Below are positions 1 to 9,025 of a stretch of DNA of 64,000 nt, piece after piece (position 1 is the first letter of the stretch; the number at the start of each line of letters is the position of its first letter). Position numbers and translations under genes: made by a program. Below the pieces are notes generated by a model. The model was not told where the DNA came from. It saw only the letters and a list, made by a program, of their open reading frames with translations, and made no database searches. This stretch comes from Microcella flavibacter. Its GTDB lineage: Bacteria > Actinomycetota > Actinomycetes > Actinomycetales > Microbacteriaceae. The stretch covers positions 682,001 through 746,000 of the forward strand of contig NZ_CP051299.1 in assembly GCF_012530535.1 (NCBI RefSeq), written 5' to 3'.

Positions 1-771
1 TGGCTCGTCGCCGGCATCAACGACCGCGTGCAGCTGAGCGACGCCGCCCTGCGCCTCAACGCCATGATCGTGCGCGGCTGGCAGCTCGCCGGCGTCACCA
101 TCAGCGACCCGGCGAGCGTCTGGATCGACCGCACCGTCACCCTCGAGGCCGACAGCGAGATCCTGCCCGGAACCCAGTTGAAGGGCGCGACCTCGGTGGC
201 CTCCGGCGCCGTCGTCGGCCCCGACACGACCCTCGTCGACACCGAGGTGGGGGAGGGCGCCCGCGTGAGCCGCACCGACGCGACGCTCGCCGTCGTGGGG
301 GCGGGAGCATCCGTCGGCCCCTTCGCCTACCTGCGCCCCGGCACCGTCATCGGCGAGAAGGGCAAGGTCGGCACCTTCGTCGAGACGAAGAACACGACCC
401 TCGGCGCCGGCAGCAAGGTGCCGCACCTCTCGTACATCGGCGACACCACCGTCGGCGAGGGCTCGAACATCGGCGCGGGCACCATCACGGCCAACTACGA
501 CGGCGTCAACAAGCACACGACCGTCGTCGGATCGCACGTGCGCACCGGCTCGCACAACGTCTTCGTCGCCCCCGTTAGGATTGGCGACGGCGCGTACTCC
601 GGAGCCGGCACCGTCATCCGCAAGAACGTCGCGGCGGGCGAGCTGGCGCTGAACGTGGCCCCGCAGCGCAACCTCGCGGGCTGGGTGGCGACGAACCGGC
701 CGGGCACGGCAGCGGCCGAGGCCGCCGCCGCCGCGACGCAGCACGAAGCGAACGAGACGCCCGCGCCGTAA
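1..771 (+). CDS. glmU: GlmU, C-terminal part (5' end outside window)
   Basis: Bifunctional N-acetylglucosamine-1-phosphate uridyltransferase / glucosamine-1-phosphate acetyltransferase, which makes UDP-GlcNAc for peptidoglycan. The frame is open from base 1 and begins with the family-typical GINDRVQL stretch at the end of the uridyltransferase domain, so the N-terminal half lies upstream of the window. The 256 visible residues are mostly left-handed beta-helix hexapeptide repeats. Acetyltransferase signatures are present: HLSYIGDTTVGEGSNIGAG, with the likely catalytic His, followed by NYDGVNKHTT. The tail is Ala/Glu-rich. prs follows 62 bp downstream on the same strand, the usual glmU-prs pairing, so the two are probably co-transcribed. 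Identification is secure; only the start is unknown. Confidence 0.95.
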   Translation, partial: WLVAGINDRVQLSDAALRLNAMIVRGWQLAGVTISDPASVWIDRTVTLEADSEILPGTQLKGATSVASGAVVGPDTTLVDTEVGEGARVSRTDATLAVVGAGASVGPFAYLRPGTVIGEKGKVGTFVETKNTTLGAGSKVPHLSYIGDTTVGEGSNIGAGTITANYDGVNKHTTVVGSHVRTGSHNVFVAPVRIGDGAYSGAGTVIRKNVAAGELALNVAPQRNLAGWVATNRPGTAAAEAAAAATQHEANETPAP

Positions 772-833
772 GGCCGGCACGACAACCGGAACACCACACC
801 AGCGTCGCCGCGGCGACAGGGAGCAGGGCATCC

Positions 834-1811
834 ATGGCCAGCATCAAGATCACCGGCCAGAAGAAGCTCGTGCTCGTCACGGGCCGCGCCCACCCCGAGC
901 TCGCGCACCAGATCGCCGCCGAGCTCGAGACCGACGTCGTGCACACCGACGCCCGCACCTTCGCCAACGGCGAGATCTACGCGCGCTACGACGAGAGCGT
1001 GCGCGGCTGCGACGCCTTCGTCATCCAGTCCCACGCCCGGCCCATCAACGAGGCGCTCATGGAGCAGCTCATCATGGTGGATGCCCTCAAGCGGGCCTCG
1101 GCGAAGCGCATCACCGTCGTGGCCCCGTTCTACCCCTACTCGCGGCAGGACAAGAAGGGGCGGGGTCGCGAGCCGATCTCCGCCCGCCTCGTCGCCGACC
1201 TGTTCAAGGCCGCCGGCGCCGACCGCATTATGAGCGTCGACCTGCACGCCGCGCAGATCCAGGGATTCTTCGACGGCCCCGTCGACCACCTGTTCGCCAT
1301 GCCGGTGCTGCTCGAGCACTTCCGCGAGCAGCTCGACGCCTCGACGCTCACCGTCGTCTCGCCCGACATGGGCCGCGTGCGCGTCGCCGACATCTGGAGC
1401 GACAAGCTCGGCGCCCCGCTCGCCATCATCCACAAGCGCCGCGACCCGCTCGTGCCGAACCAGGTCTCGGTGCACGAGATCGTCGGCGACGTCTCGGGCC
1501 GCGTCTGCCTGCTCGTCGACGACATGATCGACACCGGCCGCACCATCGTCAAGGCCGCCGAGGCGCTCAAGAAGGCCGGAGCCATCGGCGTCGTCGTCGC
1601 TGCCACCCACGCCATCTTCAGCGACCCGGCCTTCGACATCCTGCAGGCCGAGGCGATCGACCGCGTCGTCGTCACCGACACCCTGCCGGTGCCCGACGAC
1701 AAGCGCTGGGATCGCCTCACCGTCCTCCCCATCGCCCCGCTGATCGCCCGCGCGATCCACGAGGTCTTCGACGACGGCTCGGTGACGAGCATGTTCGATG
1801 GTGCGGCTTGA
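834..1811 (+). CDS. prs: Ribose-phosphate pyrophosphokinase
   Basis: Makes phosphoribosyl pyrophosphate from ribose-5-phosphate and ATP for nucleotide, histidine and tryptophan synthesis. The 325-residue product has normal family length. Visible motifs are the catalytic flexible loop YPYSRQDKK, the metal-binding VDLHAAQIQGFF segment and the PRPP-binding loop CLLVDDMIDTGRT. The ATG is preceded by a gggagcaggg purine run. It follows glmU by 62 bp and ends before a strong 14-bp hairpin at 1887-1922. In many actinobacteria rplY comes next; here about 12 kb of other genes intervene. Confidence 0.97.
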   Translation: MASIKITGQKKLVLVTGRAHPELAHQIAAELETDVVHTDARTFANGEIYARYDESVRGCDAFVIQSHARPINEALMEQLIMVDALKRASAKRITVVAPFYPYSRQDKKGRGREPISARLVADLFKAAGADRIMSVDLHAAQIQGFFDGPVDHLFAMPVLLEHFREQLDASTLTVVSPDMGRVRVADIWSDKLGAPLAIIHKRRDPLVPNQVSVHEIVGDVSGRVCLLVDDMIDTGRTIVKAAEALKKAGAIGVVVAATHAIFSDPAFDILQAEAIDRVVVTDTLPVPDDKRWDRLTVLPIAPLIARAIHEVFDDGSVTSMFDGAA

Positions 1812-1886
1812 GGGCAGCGCGCCGATTGGCGCTTCGTGATGCCTCGACGCACGTTGCGCTCGCGTGACGGAGGGCCGACACGGCGG

Positions 1887-1922
1887 AGCCCCCTGACCGG
1901 CGCTGCGACCGGTCAGGGGGCT
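1887..1922. terminator. Bidirectional terminator between prs and DUF305 gene
   Basis: A perfect 14-bp stem (agccccctgaccgg at 1887-1900, its complement at 1909-1922) with an 8-nt loop, followed by cttt. It lies between two convergent genes and can serve both. Confidence 0.85.
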
Positions 1923-1938
1923 CTTTCCGCGCTATCGC

Positions 1939-2538
1939 CTAGAGGGCGGCGAGGAGATCCTCGATCTCGGCGATCTCCGCTGTCTGGTCGGCGATGATCT
2001 GGTCGGCGAGCTCGAGCACGTCCTCGTTCTGACCGGACTCGAGGGCCGTCTCCGCCATGCTGATCGCACCCTGGTGGTGGACGATCATCTGCTCGAGGAA
2101 CAGACGATCCGCCTCCGGGCCGGTCGCCGATTCGAGTGCCTGCATGTCGCTCTCGGACATGCCCATGTCGGATCCCATGTCCATACCCGACATCGACTCG
2201 TCGTAGTCGACCCCCCAGTCGTCGAGCCACTCCCTCATGGTCTCGATCTCCGGTCCCTGCGCATCCTTGATCCGCTGAGCGAGATCGGCGACGCGCGTAT
2301 CGGGGTCCGGCTTCGAGAGCAGCATGTCGGACATCTCGACCGCCTGCTCGTGGTGCGGGATCATCATGGTGACGAACATCTCGTCGGCAGCGTTGAATTC
2401 CGCTGACGTCTCGGGCATCTCCGACTCGCTCATGCCGGGCATGCCGGGCATGCTGCCGTCCGTGGACGCGCATCCTCCGAGCGTGAGTGCTGCTGCCAGG
2501 GCGAGAGAGGCGCCTGCAAAGGCTGTGGACTTCTTCAT
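1939..2538 (-). CDS. DUF305 lipoprotein
   Basis: A 199-residue secreted lipoprotein: basic N-terminus, hydrophobic stretch and lipobox LGGC at about residues 20-24. The body is a DUF305 (ferritin-like four-helix) domain with the two diagnostic motifs MMIPHHEQAVEM and MIVHHQGAISMAE, whose His/Glu residues are candidate metal ligands. Met-rich clusters (SMPGMPGMSESEMPE; MSGMDMGSDMGMSESDM) suggest soft-metal binding. DUF305 proteins often sit with copper-handling genes, but no copper pump or CsoR is seen here, so a copper role is inference. An aaggaaa ribosome-binding site lies just upstream of the ATG. The small membrane protein gene 113 bp upstream on the same strand is probably in the same transcript. 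Confidence 0.85.
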   Translation of the reverse strand: MKKSTAFAGASLALAAALTLGGCASTDGSMPGMPGMSESEMPETSAEFNAADEMFVTMMIPHHEQAVEMSDMLLSKPDPDTRVADLAQRIKDAQGPEIETMREWLDDWGVDYDESMSGMDMGSDMGMSESDMQALESATGPEADRLFLEQMIVHHQGAISMAETALESGQNEDVLELADQIIADQTAEIAEIEDLLAAL

Positions 2539-2651
2539 GGTGTTTTTCCTTCTACGGTTTGGTGGTTGTCATGGTGGCGCAATGCGCGCGCCCGGCGGTG
2601 GTCAGCATGCACGAAGATCTCGCCGAACTGATGATCCGCGTGCCGACCTGA

Positions 2652-3164
2652 TCACAGCCTCAGCACGCCCAGCCGATCCAACGTCGTCAGATTCGACCAT
2701 CGAACACGATCAGAAGGCGGACGTCGGGGAGGAGACGAGCGGAGCGCTCCTCGTGCGACGGTGGCCTGGAAGCGACGGACACGGCCCGCCGTCGTCAGCG
2801 CCAGCAGGCAGGAGATCAGAGCCATGGCGATGGCGGCTGACGCGGCGGCCGTTGAGACGCCGTCCCCGGCAGCCGGTGCCGACAGTGCGGTCTCCCCCGC
2901 ACCGGTGCTGCTGGGAACCGCCGGGGCGACCAACGCCGGATCACTCTGACCATCGCCGTTCGCCGTCAGCGCTGTCGACCCCACGGGAACGTGGGGTGCT
3001 CCGCTGGCGCCCGTATGAGTGGCTCCGAGGGCCATGAAGAGTGCGAAGCCGATCGTCGCGATGAGCACGCGCCGCCACAGACGGCGCCCTCCCGAAAGTC
3101 TCACACCCGCTGCCCTTCGCTGCTCGACGCTCACTCTTCCCGCGGAGGAACGACGAATCACCAA
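2652..3164 (-). CDS. Small membrane protein upstream of DUF305 gene
   Basis: Up to 170 residues with two hydrophobic segments (about residues 33-50 and 106-124), an Ala/Gly/Ser-rich stretch between them and an Arg-rich tail (SSPPRRPPSDRVRW). The segment GATHTGASGAPH after the first helix recalls small actinobacterial DUF6153-like proteins that often precede DUF305 genes; this is a resemblance, not a firm assignment. The start is uncertain: a TTG at 3164, the adjacent GTG, or a GTG about 30 nt further in. A TACGGT box on the same strand about 20 nt upstream could be its -10. No known catalytic motif is seen. Confidence 0.5.
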   Translation of the reverse strand: MVIRRSSAGRVSVEQRRAAGVRLSGGRRLWRRVLIATIGFALFMALGATHTGASGAPHVPVGSTALTANGDGQSDPALVAPAVPSSTGAGETALSAPAAGDGVSTAAASAAIAMALISCLLALTTAGRVRRFQATVARGALRSSPPRRPPSDRVRWSNLTTLDRLGVLRL

Positions 3165-3295
3165 AACCGCCGAGGGCTAACACCCTCACCGTACGGCCAC
3201 GACCCGGATCGAGTCTGGAAACGGTTTGCCAGGGAGCTATGCGTGTCCCGTGGGCGAGCTGAGAGTGGATCCGGGCGTCCATCGACCAGCTGCGG

Positions 3296-4714
3296 TCACA
3301 CGGTCCCGTCCGTGACGAGTTCCCGCACGGCCTCCGCGAACACCGCGTGGTGAGCATCCACATCGCTGCGGGTCGTCGCCGGGCACATGAGCGCCATGTT
3401 GTGGAACGGGGTGAGCATGATGCCGCGGTTGGCGAGGTAGAGGTGCAGGAAGTCCTCGAGCTCGCCGTCGGCGGCGAGGGCCGCCTGCGTGCCGTTCAGC
3501 GGGTACGGCCGCGCGAACCGGTACTCGGCCCGCGCGCCGAGCTGGTTGATCGACCATGGCAGCGCGTGCTGGTCGAAGAGCGCGTCGACGCCCTGCGTGA
3601 AGTAGGTCGCCGTGTCGATCATGTGCGCGAACGCCTCGTCGGTGAGCACGTGCTCGAGGGTCGCGCGCATGGCGGCGACCGAGAGCGGGTTGCCGGCGAG
3701 GGTGCCACCGACGCCGCCCATGTCGACGAGATCGAGGTCGTCGCGGGCGAGGGCGCGGTCGGCGAACTCGGCCGAGAGGCCGTAGGCCCCGGTCGGGATG
3801 CCCCCGCCGATCGCCTTGCCGATGACGACGATGTCGGGCTCGAGGTCGTAGGCCGTCGTCATGCCGCCGGGCCCGGCCGAGAAGGTGTGGGTCTCGTCGA
3901 TGATGAGCAGCGCCCCGTACTGCCGGGTCAGGGCGCGCACGCCCTCGAGGTAGCCGGGCTCGGGCAGCACGATGCCGATGTTGGTGAGCGCGGGCTCGAT
4001 GAGCACCGCGGCGACGTCGCCGTGCGCGAGCGCCCGCTCGAGGCCGGGCAGGTCGTTGTACTCGGCCGCGCGCGAGGTCTCGGTGACGTCGACCGGCGCG
4101 CCGACGTTGCCGGGCCGCGAGGCGCTCTCGCCGTCGGGGCCGACGACGACGAGCGATTCGTCGACCGAGCCGTGGTAGCAGTACGAGTGGAAGACGATCT
4201 TCGACCTGCCGGTCAGCGCCCGCACGAGCCGGATCGCCCAGCGGTTCGCATCGGTCGCCGTGAGCGAGAAGCTCCAGCGGTCCATCTTGAAGCGCCGCGC
4301 CAGCTCAGCGCCGACCCATTCGGCGTCCTCCGTCGGCAGCATGGTGGTGAGCCCGCCGAGGTCGCCCACCCGCGCGGTGATCGCCGCGACGACGGCCGGG
4401 TGCGAGTGCCCCGCCATCGCGCCGGTGTCGCCGAGCGCGAAGTCGATGTACTCGTGCCCGTCGATGTCGGTGACGCGGTTGCCCGAGGCGCGGTCGAGGT
4501 AGATCGGGAACCCGCCGGCCTTCTTGTTCATCCACGTCATCGGCACGCGGCCGAACAGGTGCTCGGCGCCCTCGTACGCGGCCTTCGAGCGGGGCCGCGC
4601 GGCGATGAACGCCTCCTGCTCGCGGGCGGTCAGGGCGGCGAGCCGGTCGCGATCGATCGTGGCGTACGAGGTGGTCGCCGCAGCGGTGGTCGCGGGGATG
4701 GCGGTGTCGGTCAT
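3296..4714 (-). CDS. Class III PLP-dependent aminotransferase (glutamate-1-semialdehyde mutase-like)
   Basis: A 472-residue fold-type I aminotransferase. It shows the PLP-aspartate motif LLIIDETHTF and the Schiff-base lysine in IVIGKAIGGGIPTGAYG. The entry segment GGFPIYLDRASGNRVTDIDGHEYIDFALGD resembles glutamate-1-semialdehyde 2,1-aminomutase and related aspartate aminotransferase family proteins. A heme-pathway role is unlikely because no hem genes are nearby; it is more probably an amino-acid or beta-amino-acid transaminase of unknown substrate. The ATG is preceded by ggagg at 6 nt. It is transcribed toward the DUF305 pair and has no obvious pathway partner in the window. Confidence 0.85.
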   Translation of the reverse strand: MTDTAIPATTAAATTSYATIDRDRLAALTAREQEAFIAARPRSKAAYEGAEHLFGRVPMTWMNKKAGGFPIYLDRASGNRVTDIDGHEYIDFALGDTGAMAGHSHPAVVAAITARVGDLGGLTTMLPTEDAEWVGAELARRFKMDRWSFSLTATDANRWAIRLVRALTGRSKIVFHSYCYHGSVDESLVVVGPDGESASRPGNVGAPVDVTETSRAAEYNDLPGLERALAHGDVAAVLIEPALTNIGIVLPEPGYLEGVRALTRQYGALLIIDETHTFSAGPGGMTTAYDLEPDIVVIGKAIGGGIPTGAYGLSAEFADRALARDDLDLVDMGGVGGTLAGNPLSVAAMRATLEHVLTDEAFAHMIDTATYFTQGVDALFDQHALPWSINQLGARAEYRFARPYPLNGTQAALAADGELEDFLHLYLANRGIMLTPFHNMALMCPATTRSDVDAHHAVFAEAVRELVTDGTV

Positions 4715-4958
4715 GAGATCCTCCGGTATTCGTCGACGGCGCGGCGCATCATCGACGATGCGCGCGACCGGATCCGTGCGGGTGCGCGGAGGAGGTGACC
4801 GGAAGCGATGAAGGCAACCACCGCTCCTCGACGGGTCGCATCGCCCGGGGTGGGCGACTCCGCGGCACGGAACGCCTCATTCTCGCAAGGCGTCGGCCGT
4901 TCGCGATAGTGCGGCGGGGCATCCCGCATCGAATGGATGCCCGCGGGGCGGCCGGGCG

Positions 4959-5333
4959 TCAGCTGGAGACGGCCGGCACGAGGCGCGGCGGCCCGGGGAT
5001 CAGCCCCAGCATCGCCACCCGCACCTCGCCCGCGGCGGTGACGGCGTAGCAGTTCCAGCCGATGGTCTCGAGGTTCGTCAGCTCGAAGGCGGCGCGCGCG
5101 GTGGTGCGCTCGCTCGCCGCGAGGTCGACCGCCAGGCGGCACGAGCGGGCGGCCGTGGACTGCGCGATGCCGAACGTCGTGAGCACCCCGGGGACGACCA
5201 TGGCGAGCATGGTCGCGATGGCGACCCACTTCATGACGCGGCGGCGGCGCTCGAAACGGTTCGCCGACTCCAGCTCGTCGAGCAGGTCGTCGTCGAAGCC
5301 GTCGTCGCGCAGCTCGCGGGGGTCGTCGTCCAT
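4959..5333 (-). CDS. Hypothetical single-pass membrane protein
   Basis: A 124-residue protein with a highly acidic N-terminus (MDDDPRELRDDGFDDDLLDELE), a basic patch (RFERRRRVMK), one membrane helix at about residues 36-56 and an extracytoplasmic domain of about 65 residues with two cysteines (SCRL and WNCY) that may form a disulfide. The acidic-basic-helix order predicts a cytoplasmic N-terminus. No family was recognised. A ggagg lies just before the ATG, rather close. The divergent APC permease starts 101 bp away. Codon use matches the chromosome, which supports a real gene. Confidence 0.65.
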   Translation of the reverse strand: MDDDPRELRDDGFDDDLLDELESANRFERRRRVMKWVAIATMLAMVVPGVLTTFGIAQSTAARSCRLAVDLAASERTTARAAFELTNLETIGWNCYAVTAAGEVRVAMLGLIPGPPRLVPAVSS

Positions 5334-5422
5334 CGCCTCCAGTGTCGCACGGGCGCCTCGGCGGGCGGCGGGCGCGGGAGCGGGGGCGCCGCCCGCGCCG
5401 CTCGCCCGTCACCCGCGCCGGA

Positions 5423-5434
5423 TAAGGTGCCCGG
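5423..5434 (+). promoter_or_regulatory. Leaderless-type promoter of APC permease
   Basis: TAAGGT at 5423-5428 ends 6 nt before the GTG at 5435, placing the predicted transcript start at the start codon. No ribosome-binding site is present. Confidence 0.55.
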
Positions 5435-6733
5435 GTGACCCCGGCCGCCGCCCCCGACCGCCCGCCCGCCCCCACGCCGGCGCTCGCCCGACGCATCGGC
5501 CTCGTCGGAGCCGTCGGCATCGGGCTCGCCTCGATGATCGGCGCCGGCGTCTTCTTCGTCTGGGCTCCCGCCGCGGCGGCCGCCGGCGCCGGGGGACTGC
5601 TGCCCGCCCTCCTCATCGCCGCCGTCATCGCCGCCCTCAACGCCGCGAGCTCGGCGCAGCTCGCCATGGCGCACCCCGTCGCGGGCGGCGCCTACGCCTT
5701 CGGCCGCCGCTGGGTCGGGCCGTGGACGGGCTTCATCGCCGGCTGGCTCTTCGTCACCGGCAAGACCGCCTCGGCCGCGGCCATCGCCTCCGTCGCCGCC
5801 GCCTACCTGTGGCCGGCGAACCCGACGCCCCTCGCCGCCGGGTTCGTCGTGCTGCTCGCCGCCCTCAACGCCTCGGGCGTGCGCACCACCGTGCGGGTCT
5901 CGATGGTCATCGTGATCGTCGTGCTGACGGGGCTCGCGATCGTGCTGGTCACGGCGGCCGTCGGGGGCGCCGCCCCGGTGGATGCTCCGCTCGCGCTCGA
6001 CGACGCGACCGTGCCGGGCGTGCTGCAGGCCGCCGCGCTGCTCTTCTTCGCCTTCGCCGGCTACGCGCGCATGGCGACCCTGGGTGAGGAGGTGCGCGAC
6101 CCGCGCCGAACGCTGCCGCGCGCGATCCTGCTCGCGCTGGGCATCGTGCTCGGCCTGTACGCGCTCGTCGCCGCCGTGCTCCTCGCCGGCCTCGGGCCGG
6201 CCGGGCTCGCGGCGAGCGACTCGCCGCTCGCCGCGCTGCTGCCGGACGAGGCGCGGCCGGCGGTGGCCGTGCTGGCGGGCATCGCCTGCCTCGGCTCGCT
6301 CGCGGGCATCCTGGCCGGTCTCAGTCGCACGAGCCTCGCGATGGCGCGCGAGCGCGACCTGCCCGGGCCGCTCGCCCGCGTCAGCGCGCGCACGAAGGCG
6401 CCCGTCGTCGCCGAGGCGATCATCGCCGCGGCCGCCGCCGTCATCGTCGTGCTGCTCGAGCCCGCCCAGCTCGTCGCCGCCTCGAGCGCCGCCGTGCTGC
6501 TCTACTACGCCATCGCGCACCTCTCGGCGCTGCGGCAGGAGGCCGAGCACCGCTGGCGCGGCAGCCGCGTCATCGCGGGCGCCGGGCTGGTGGGCTGCGT
6601 CGTGCTCGTCGTCGCGCTGCCGCCCGTGTCCCTGCTCGGCACGGCCGTGCTGCTGGCGACCGGGCTGCTGCTGCGCGCCCTCGCGCTGCTGCTCGCCCGC
6701 CGCCGGGCATCGGCCGGGGGAGCGCCGCGCTGA
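5435..6733 (+). CDS. APC-superfamily amino acid permease
   Basis: A 432-residue integral membrane protein with about 12 hydrophobic segments. The N-terminal signature GLVGAVGIGLASMIGAGVFFVWAPAAAAAGAGGLLPALL is the unwound TM1 substrate site of the APC family, and GYARMATLGEEVRDPRRTLPRAIL matches the conserved TM6 region of amino acid-polyamine transporters. Substrate cannot be told from sequence. The GTG start is set by the leaderless promoter layout. A small membrane protein gene follows after 20 bp. Confidence 0.88.
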   Translation: MTPAAAPDRPPAPTPALARRIGLVGAVGIGLASMIGAGVFFVWAPAAAAAGAGGLLPALLIAAVIAALNAASSAQLAMAHPVAGGAYAFGRRWVGPWTGFIAGWLFVTGKTASAAAIASVAAAYLWPANPTPLAAGFVVLLAALNASGVRTTVRVSMVIVIVVLTGLAIVLVTAAVGGAAPVDAPLALDDATVPGVLQAAALLFFAFAGYARMATLGEEVRDPRRTLPRAILLALGIVLGLYALVAAVLLAGLGPAGLAASDSPLAALLPDEARPAVAVLAGIACLGSLAGILAGLSRTSLAMARERDLPGPLARVSARTKAPVVAEAIIAAAAAVIVVLLEPAQLVAASSAAVLLYYAIAHLSALRQEAEHRWRGSRVIAGAGLVGCVVLVVALPPVSLLGTAVLLATGLLLRALALLLARRRASAGGAPR

Positions 6734-6753
6734 CCGACCGGCAGAATGGGCGC

Positions 6754-7308
6754 ATGGCCGACTCCGCGCACGACCGCTCGCCCGACGACGAGGACGGGCC
6801 CGCCGGCTGGGGCGACGACGACCGCGAGGCCGCACCCCGAGCGATGCCGACCGCCGGCGCCTTCCCGCGCCGCCGCCTGCTGATCTGGGCCGCCCTGAGC
6901 GGCCTGCTCGTCTGGGCGTCGCAGGGCCTCATCGAGACCGTCGGCGCCGCGATCCTCGGCGAGCCGCCGCTCGGCGCGTCCTGGTGGACGGCCGGGCACT
7001 GGGCGGTCGGCGCCGTCGCGCAGGCGATCGTCCTCGCCGGCGTGTGGATGATGCTGCCGAGCCGCCTCGCCCTGCTGCCGACGCTCGTGCTCAGCGTGCT
7101 GGCCGGGTCGCTCGCGCACCTGCTGGCCGCGGCCGGAGCATCCAGCGCCGCCGCCGGCACCGCCTTCGGCGACGACGCGCTGCTCTTCAGCCTCATCATC
7201 ACCGCCTCGGGGGCGGGCCTCGTCCAGGTGCTGCTGCCGACGGTGCTCGCGCTGCTGCCGCCGTTCCTCGGCCGCGCGATCCGGGCATCCCGCGCGCCGC
7301 GCGGCTGA
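6754..7308 (+). CDS. Hypothetical multi-pass membrane protein
   Basis: 184 residues with an acidic, disordered N-terminus of about 45 residues (DDEDGPAGWGDDDREA) and about four membrane helices (roughly residues 48-66, 84-105, 110-133 and 145-170). No recognisable domain. It follows the APC permease by 20 bp, but a cagaat box ending 6 nt before the ATG suggests it may also have its own leaderless start. It ends before a strong hairpin shared with the convergent gnd. Confidence 0.65.
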   Translation: MADSAHDRSPDDEDGPAGWGDDDREAAPRAMPTAGAFPRRRLLIWAALSGLLVWASQGLIETVGAAILGEPPLGASWWTAGHWAVGAVAQAIVLAGVWMMLPSRLALLPTLVLSVLAGSLAHLLAAAGASSAAAGTAFGDDALLFSLIITASGAGLVQVLLPTVLALLPPFLGRAIRASRAPRG

Positions 7309-7334
7309 GCGGTGCCTCGGCCGACGACTCCGGT

Positions 7335-7374
7335 GACGAGCGGCCCCCTCGATCGCTCGAGGGGGCCGCTCGTC
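7335..7374. terminator. Strong bidirectional terminator
   Basis: A perfect 18-bp stem (7335-7352 with 7357-7374) and a tcgc tetraloop, between the convergent membrane protein gene and gnd. There is little T-tract, as is common at this GC content. Confidence 0.85.
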
Positions 7375-7384
7375 GTCGTCGCGG

Positions 7385-8833
7385 CTAGTGCGCGTCGGTG
7401 GCGCTGATCTCGGTGCGGTCGCCGCTCCACAGCGTGTGGAAGGTGCCCTCGCGGTCGACGCGCTTGTAGGTGTGCGCGCCGAAGAAGTCGCGCTGCCCCT
7501 GCACGAGCGCGGCCGGCAGCCGGTCGGCGCGCAGGCCGTCGTAGTACGACAGCGAGGACGCGAAGGTCGGCGTCGGGATGCCCGCGAGCGCCGCGCCCGA
7601 GACGATGCGCCGCCACGACGGCAGCGAGCCGGCGACGGCCTCGGTGAAGTACGGCGCGGTGACGAGCGCCACGAGGTCGGGGTCGGCGGCGTAGGCCTCG
7701 GTGATGCGGTTGAGGAACTGCGCGCGGATGATGCAGCCGGCGCGCCAGATCTTCGCGATCTCGCCCTTCTTGATGTCCCAGTCGTACTCCTCGGCGCCGG
7801 CGACGATGGCGTCGAAGCCCTGGCTGTAGGCGATGATCTTCGAGGCGTAGAGCGCGCGGCGCACGTCCTCGATGAAGGCCGTGCGGTCATCCGGAGCCCA
7901 CTCGGCGGCGGCACCGGGCAGATCGGTCGCCGCGGCGCGCTGGGCGGGCTTGGAGGAGAGGGAGCGCGCGAACACTGCCTCGGCGATGCCGCTGACGGGC
8001 ACGCCCAGGTCGAGGGCGGTCTGCACCGTCCAGGCGCCGGTGCCCTTGGCGCCGGCCTGGTCGAGGATGACGTCGACGAGCGGCCTGCCGGTCTCGGCGT
8101 CGATCTGGCGCAGCACCTCGGCGGTGATCTCGATGAGGTAGCTCTCGAGCTCGCCGGTGTTCCACTCGGCGAAGACCTCGGCGATCTCGGCCGGCTCGAG
8201 GCCGCCCACGCGGCGCAGCAGGTCGTAGGCCTCGGCGATGAGCTGCATGTCGGCGTACTCGATGCCGTTGTGGATCATCTTGACGAAGTGGCCGGCGCCG
8301 TCGGTGCCGACGTGGGTGACGCAGGGCTCGCCCTCGGCGACGGCGGCGATCGAGCGCAGGATGGGACCGAGCGTCTCCCAGGCCTCGACGGAGCCGCCGG
8401 GCATGATCGAGGGGCCGTTGAGCGCGCCCTCCTCGCCGCCCGAGATGCCGGCGCCGACGAAGTTGATGCCGGTGGCGCGCACGGCGGCCTCGCGGCGGAT
8501 GGTGTCGGTGAACAGCGCGTTGCCGCCGTCGACGATGATGTCGCCCGGCTCGAACACGGCGCTGAGCGCGTCGATGACGGCGTCGGTGCCGCGGCCGGCC
8601 TGCACCATGATGATCGCGGTGCGCGGCTTCTGCAGCGCGGCGGCGAACTCCTCGTAGGTGCTCGTGGCGATGAAGCCGGCCTCGGGGTGCTCGGTGATGA
8701 GCGTCTCGGTCTTCTCGTACGAGCGGTTGTACACGGCGACGGTGTTGCCCTCGCGACTGGCGAGGTTGCGGGCCAGGTTCGAGCCCATCACCGCCAATCC
8801 GACGACGCCGATGTTGGCCTGGGGCTGGGTCAC
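7385..8833 (-). CDS. gnd: 6-phosphogluconate dehydrogenase, decarboxylating
   Basis: Oxidises 6-phosphogluconate to ribulose-5-phosphate and CO2 with NADP. At 482 residues it is the long form of the family. It shows the nucleotide-binding start GVVGLAVMGSNLARNLASR, the substrate-site segment GPSIMPGG, catalytic Lys and Asn in HFVKMIHNGIEYADMQ, and the family C-terminal region (FFGAHTYKRVDREGTFHTLWSGD). The GTG start at 8833 has aaggag at 6 nt. It is divergent from the gluconokinase-permease operon, whose product, 6-phosphogluconate, is its substrate. Confidence 0.96.
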   Translation of the reverse strand: MTQPQANIGVVGLAVMGSNLARNLASREGNTVAVYNRSYEKTETLITEHPEAGFIATSTYEEFAAALQKPRTAIIMVQAGRGTDAVIDALSAVFEPGDIIVDGGNALFTDTIRREAAVRATGINFVGAGISGGEEGALNGPSIMPGGSVEAWETLGPILRSIAAVAEGEPCVTHVGTDGAGHFVKMIHNGIEYADMQLIAEAYDLLRRVGGLEPAEIAEVFAEWNTGELESYLIEITAEVLRQIDAETGRPLVDVILDQAGAKGTGAWTVQTALDLGVPVSGIAEAVFARSLSSKPAQRAAATDLPGAAAEWAPDDRTAFIEDVRRALYASKIIAYSQGFDAIVAGAEEYDWDIKKGEIAKIWRAGCIIRAQFLNRITEAYAADPDLVALVTAPYFTEAVAGSLPSWRRIVSGAALAGIPTPTFASSLSYYDGLRADRLPAALVQGQRDFFGAHTYKRVDREGTFHTLWSGDRTEISATDAH

Positions 8834-8955
8834 GGGAACTCCTTGAAGAGGGGGCGTCGCGGAGCCGGGATCGACTGCCGGGAGCGGGTGGGTTCAGCTC
8901 CAGCCTATTGCGCGCCCTTCGCGGGATGCGCACCGGCTCTCAGCGGCAGTCGGGG

Positions 8956-8984
8956 TTGACGAGCGTGACGCCCCCGCATAGCAT
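8956..8984 (+). promoter_or_regulatory. Promoter of gluconate operon
   Basis: TTGACG at 8956-8961, a 17-nt gap, then TAGCAT at 8979-8984. The predicted transcript start falls near 8991, inside the first dyad. Confidence 0.6.
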
Positions 8985-8985
8985 C

Positions 8986-9009
8986 GGCAATCAAATCTGC
9001 TTTATTGCC
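8986..9009. promoter_or_regulatory. Candidate regulator operator 1
   Basis: Perfect inverted repeat ggcaat/attgcc with a 12-nt spacer, covering the predicted transcription start. AT-rich against the surroundings. Confidence 0.5.
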
Positions 9010-9025
9010 AATGCATGATGGCTAA

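Noticed and set aside
3296-4714. hemL assignment for the class III aminotransferase
   Set aside because: No other heme genes are nearby and the resemblance extends to many substrate classes of the family.
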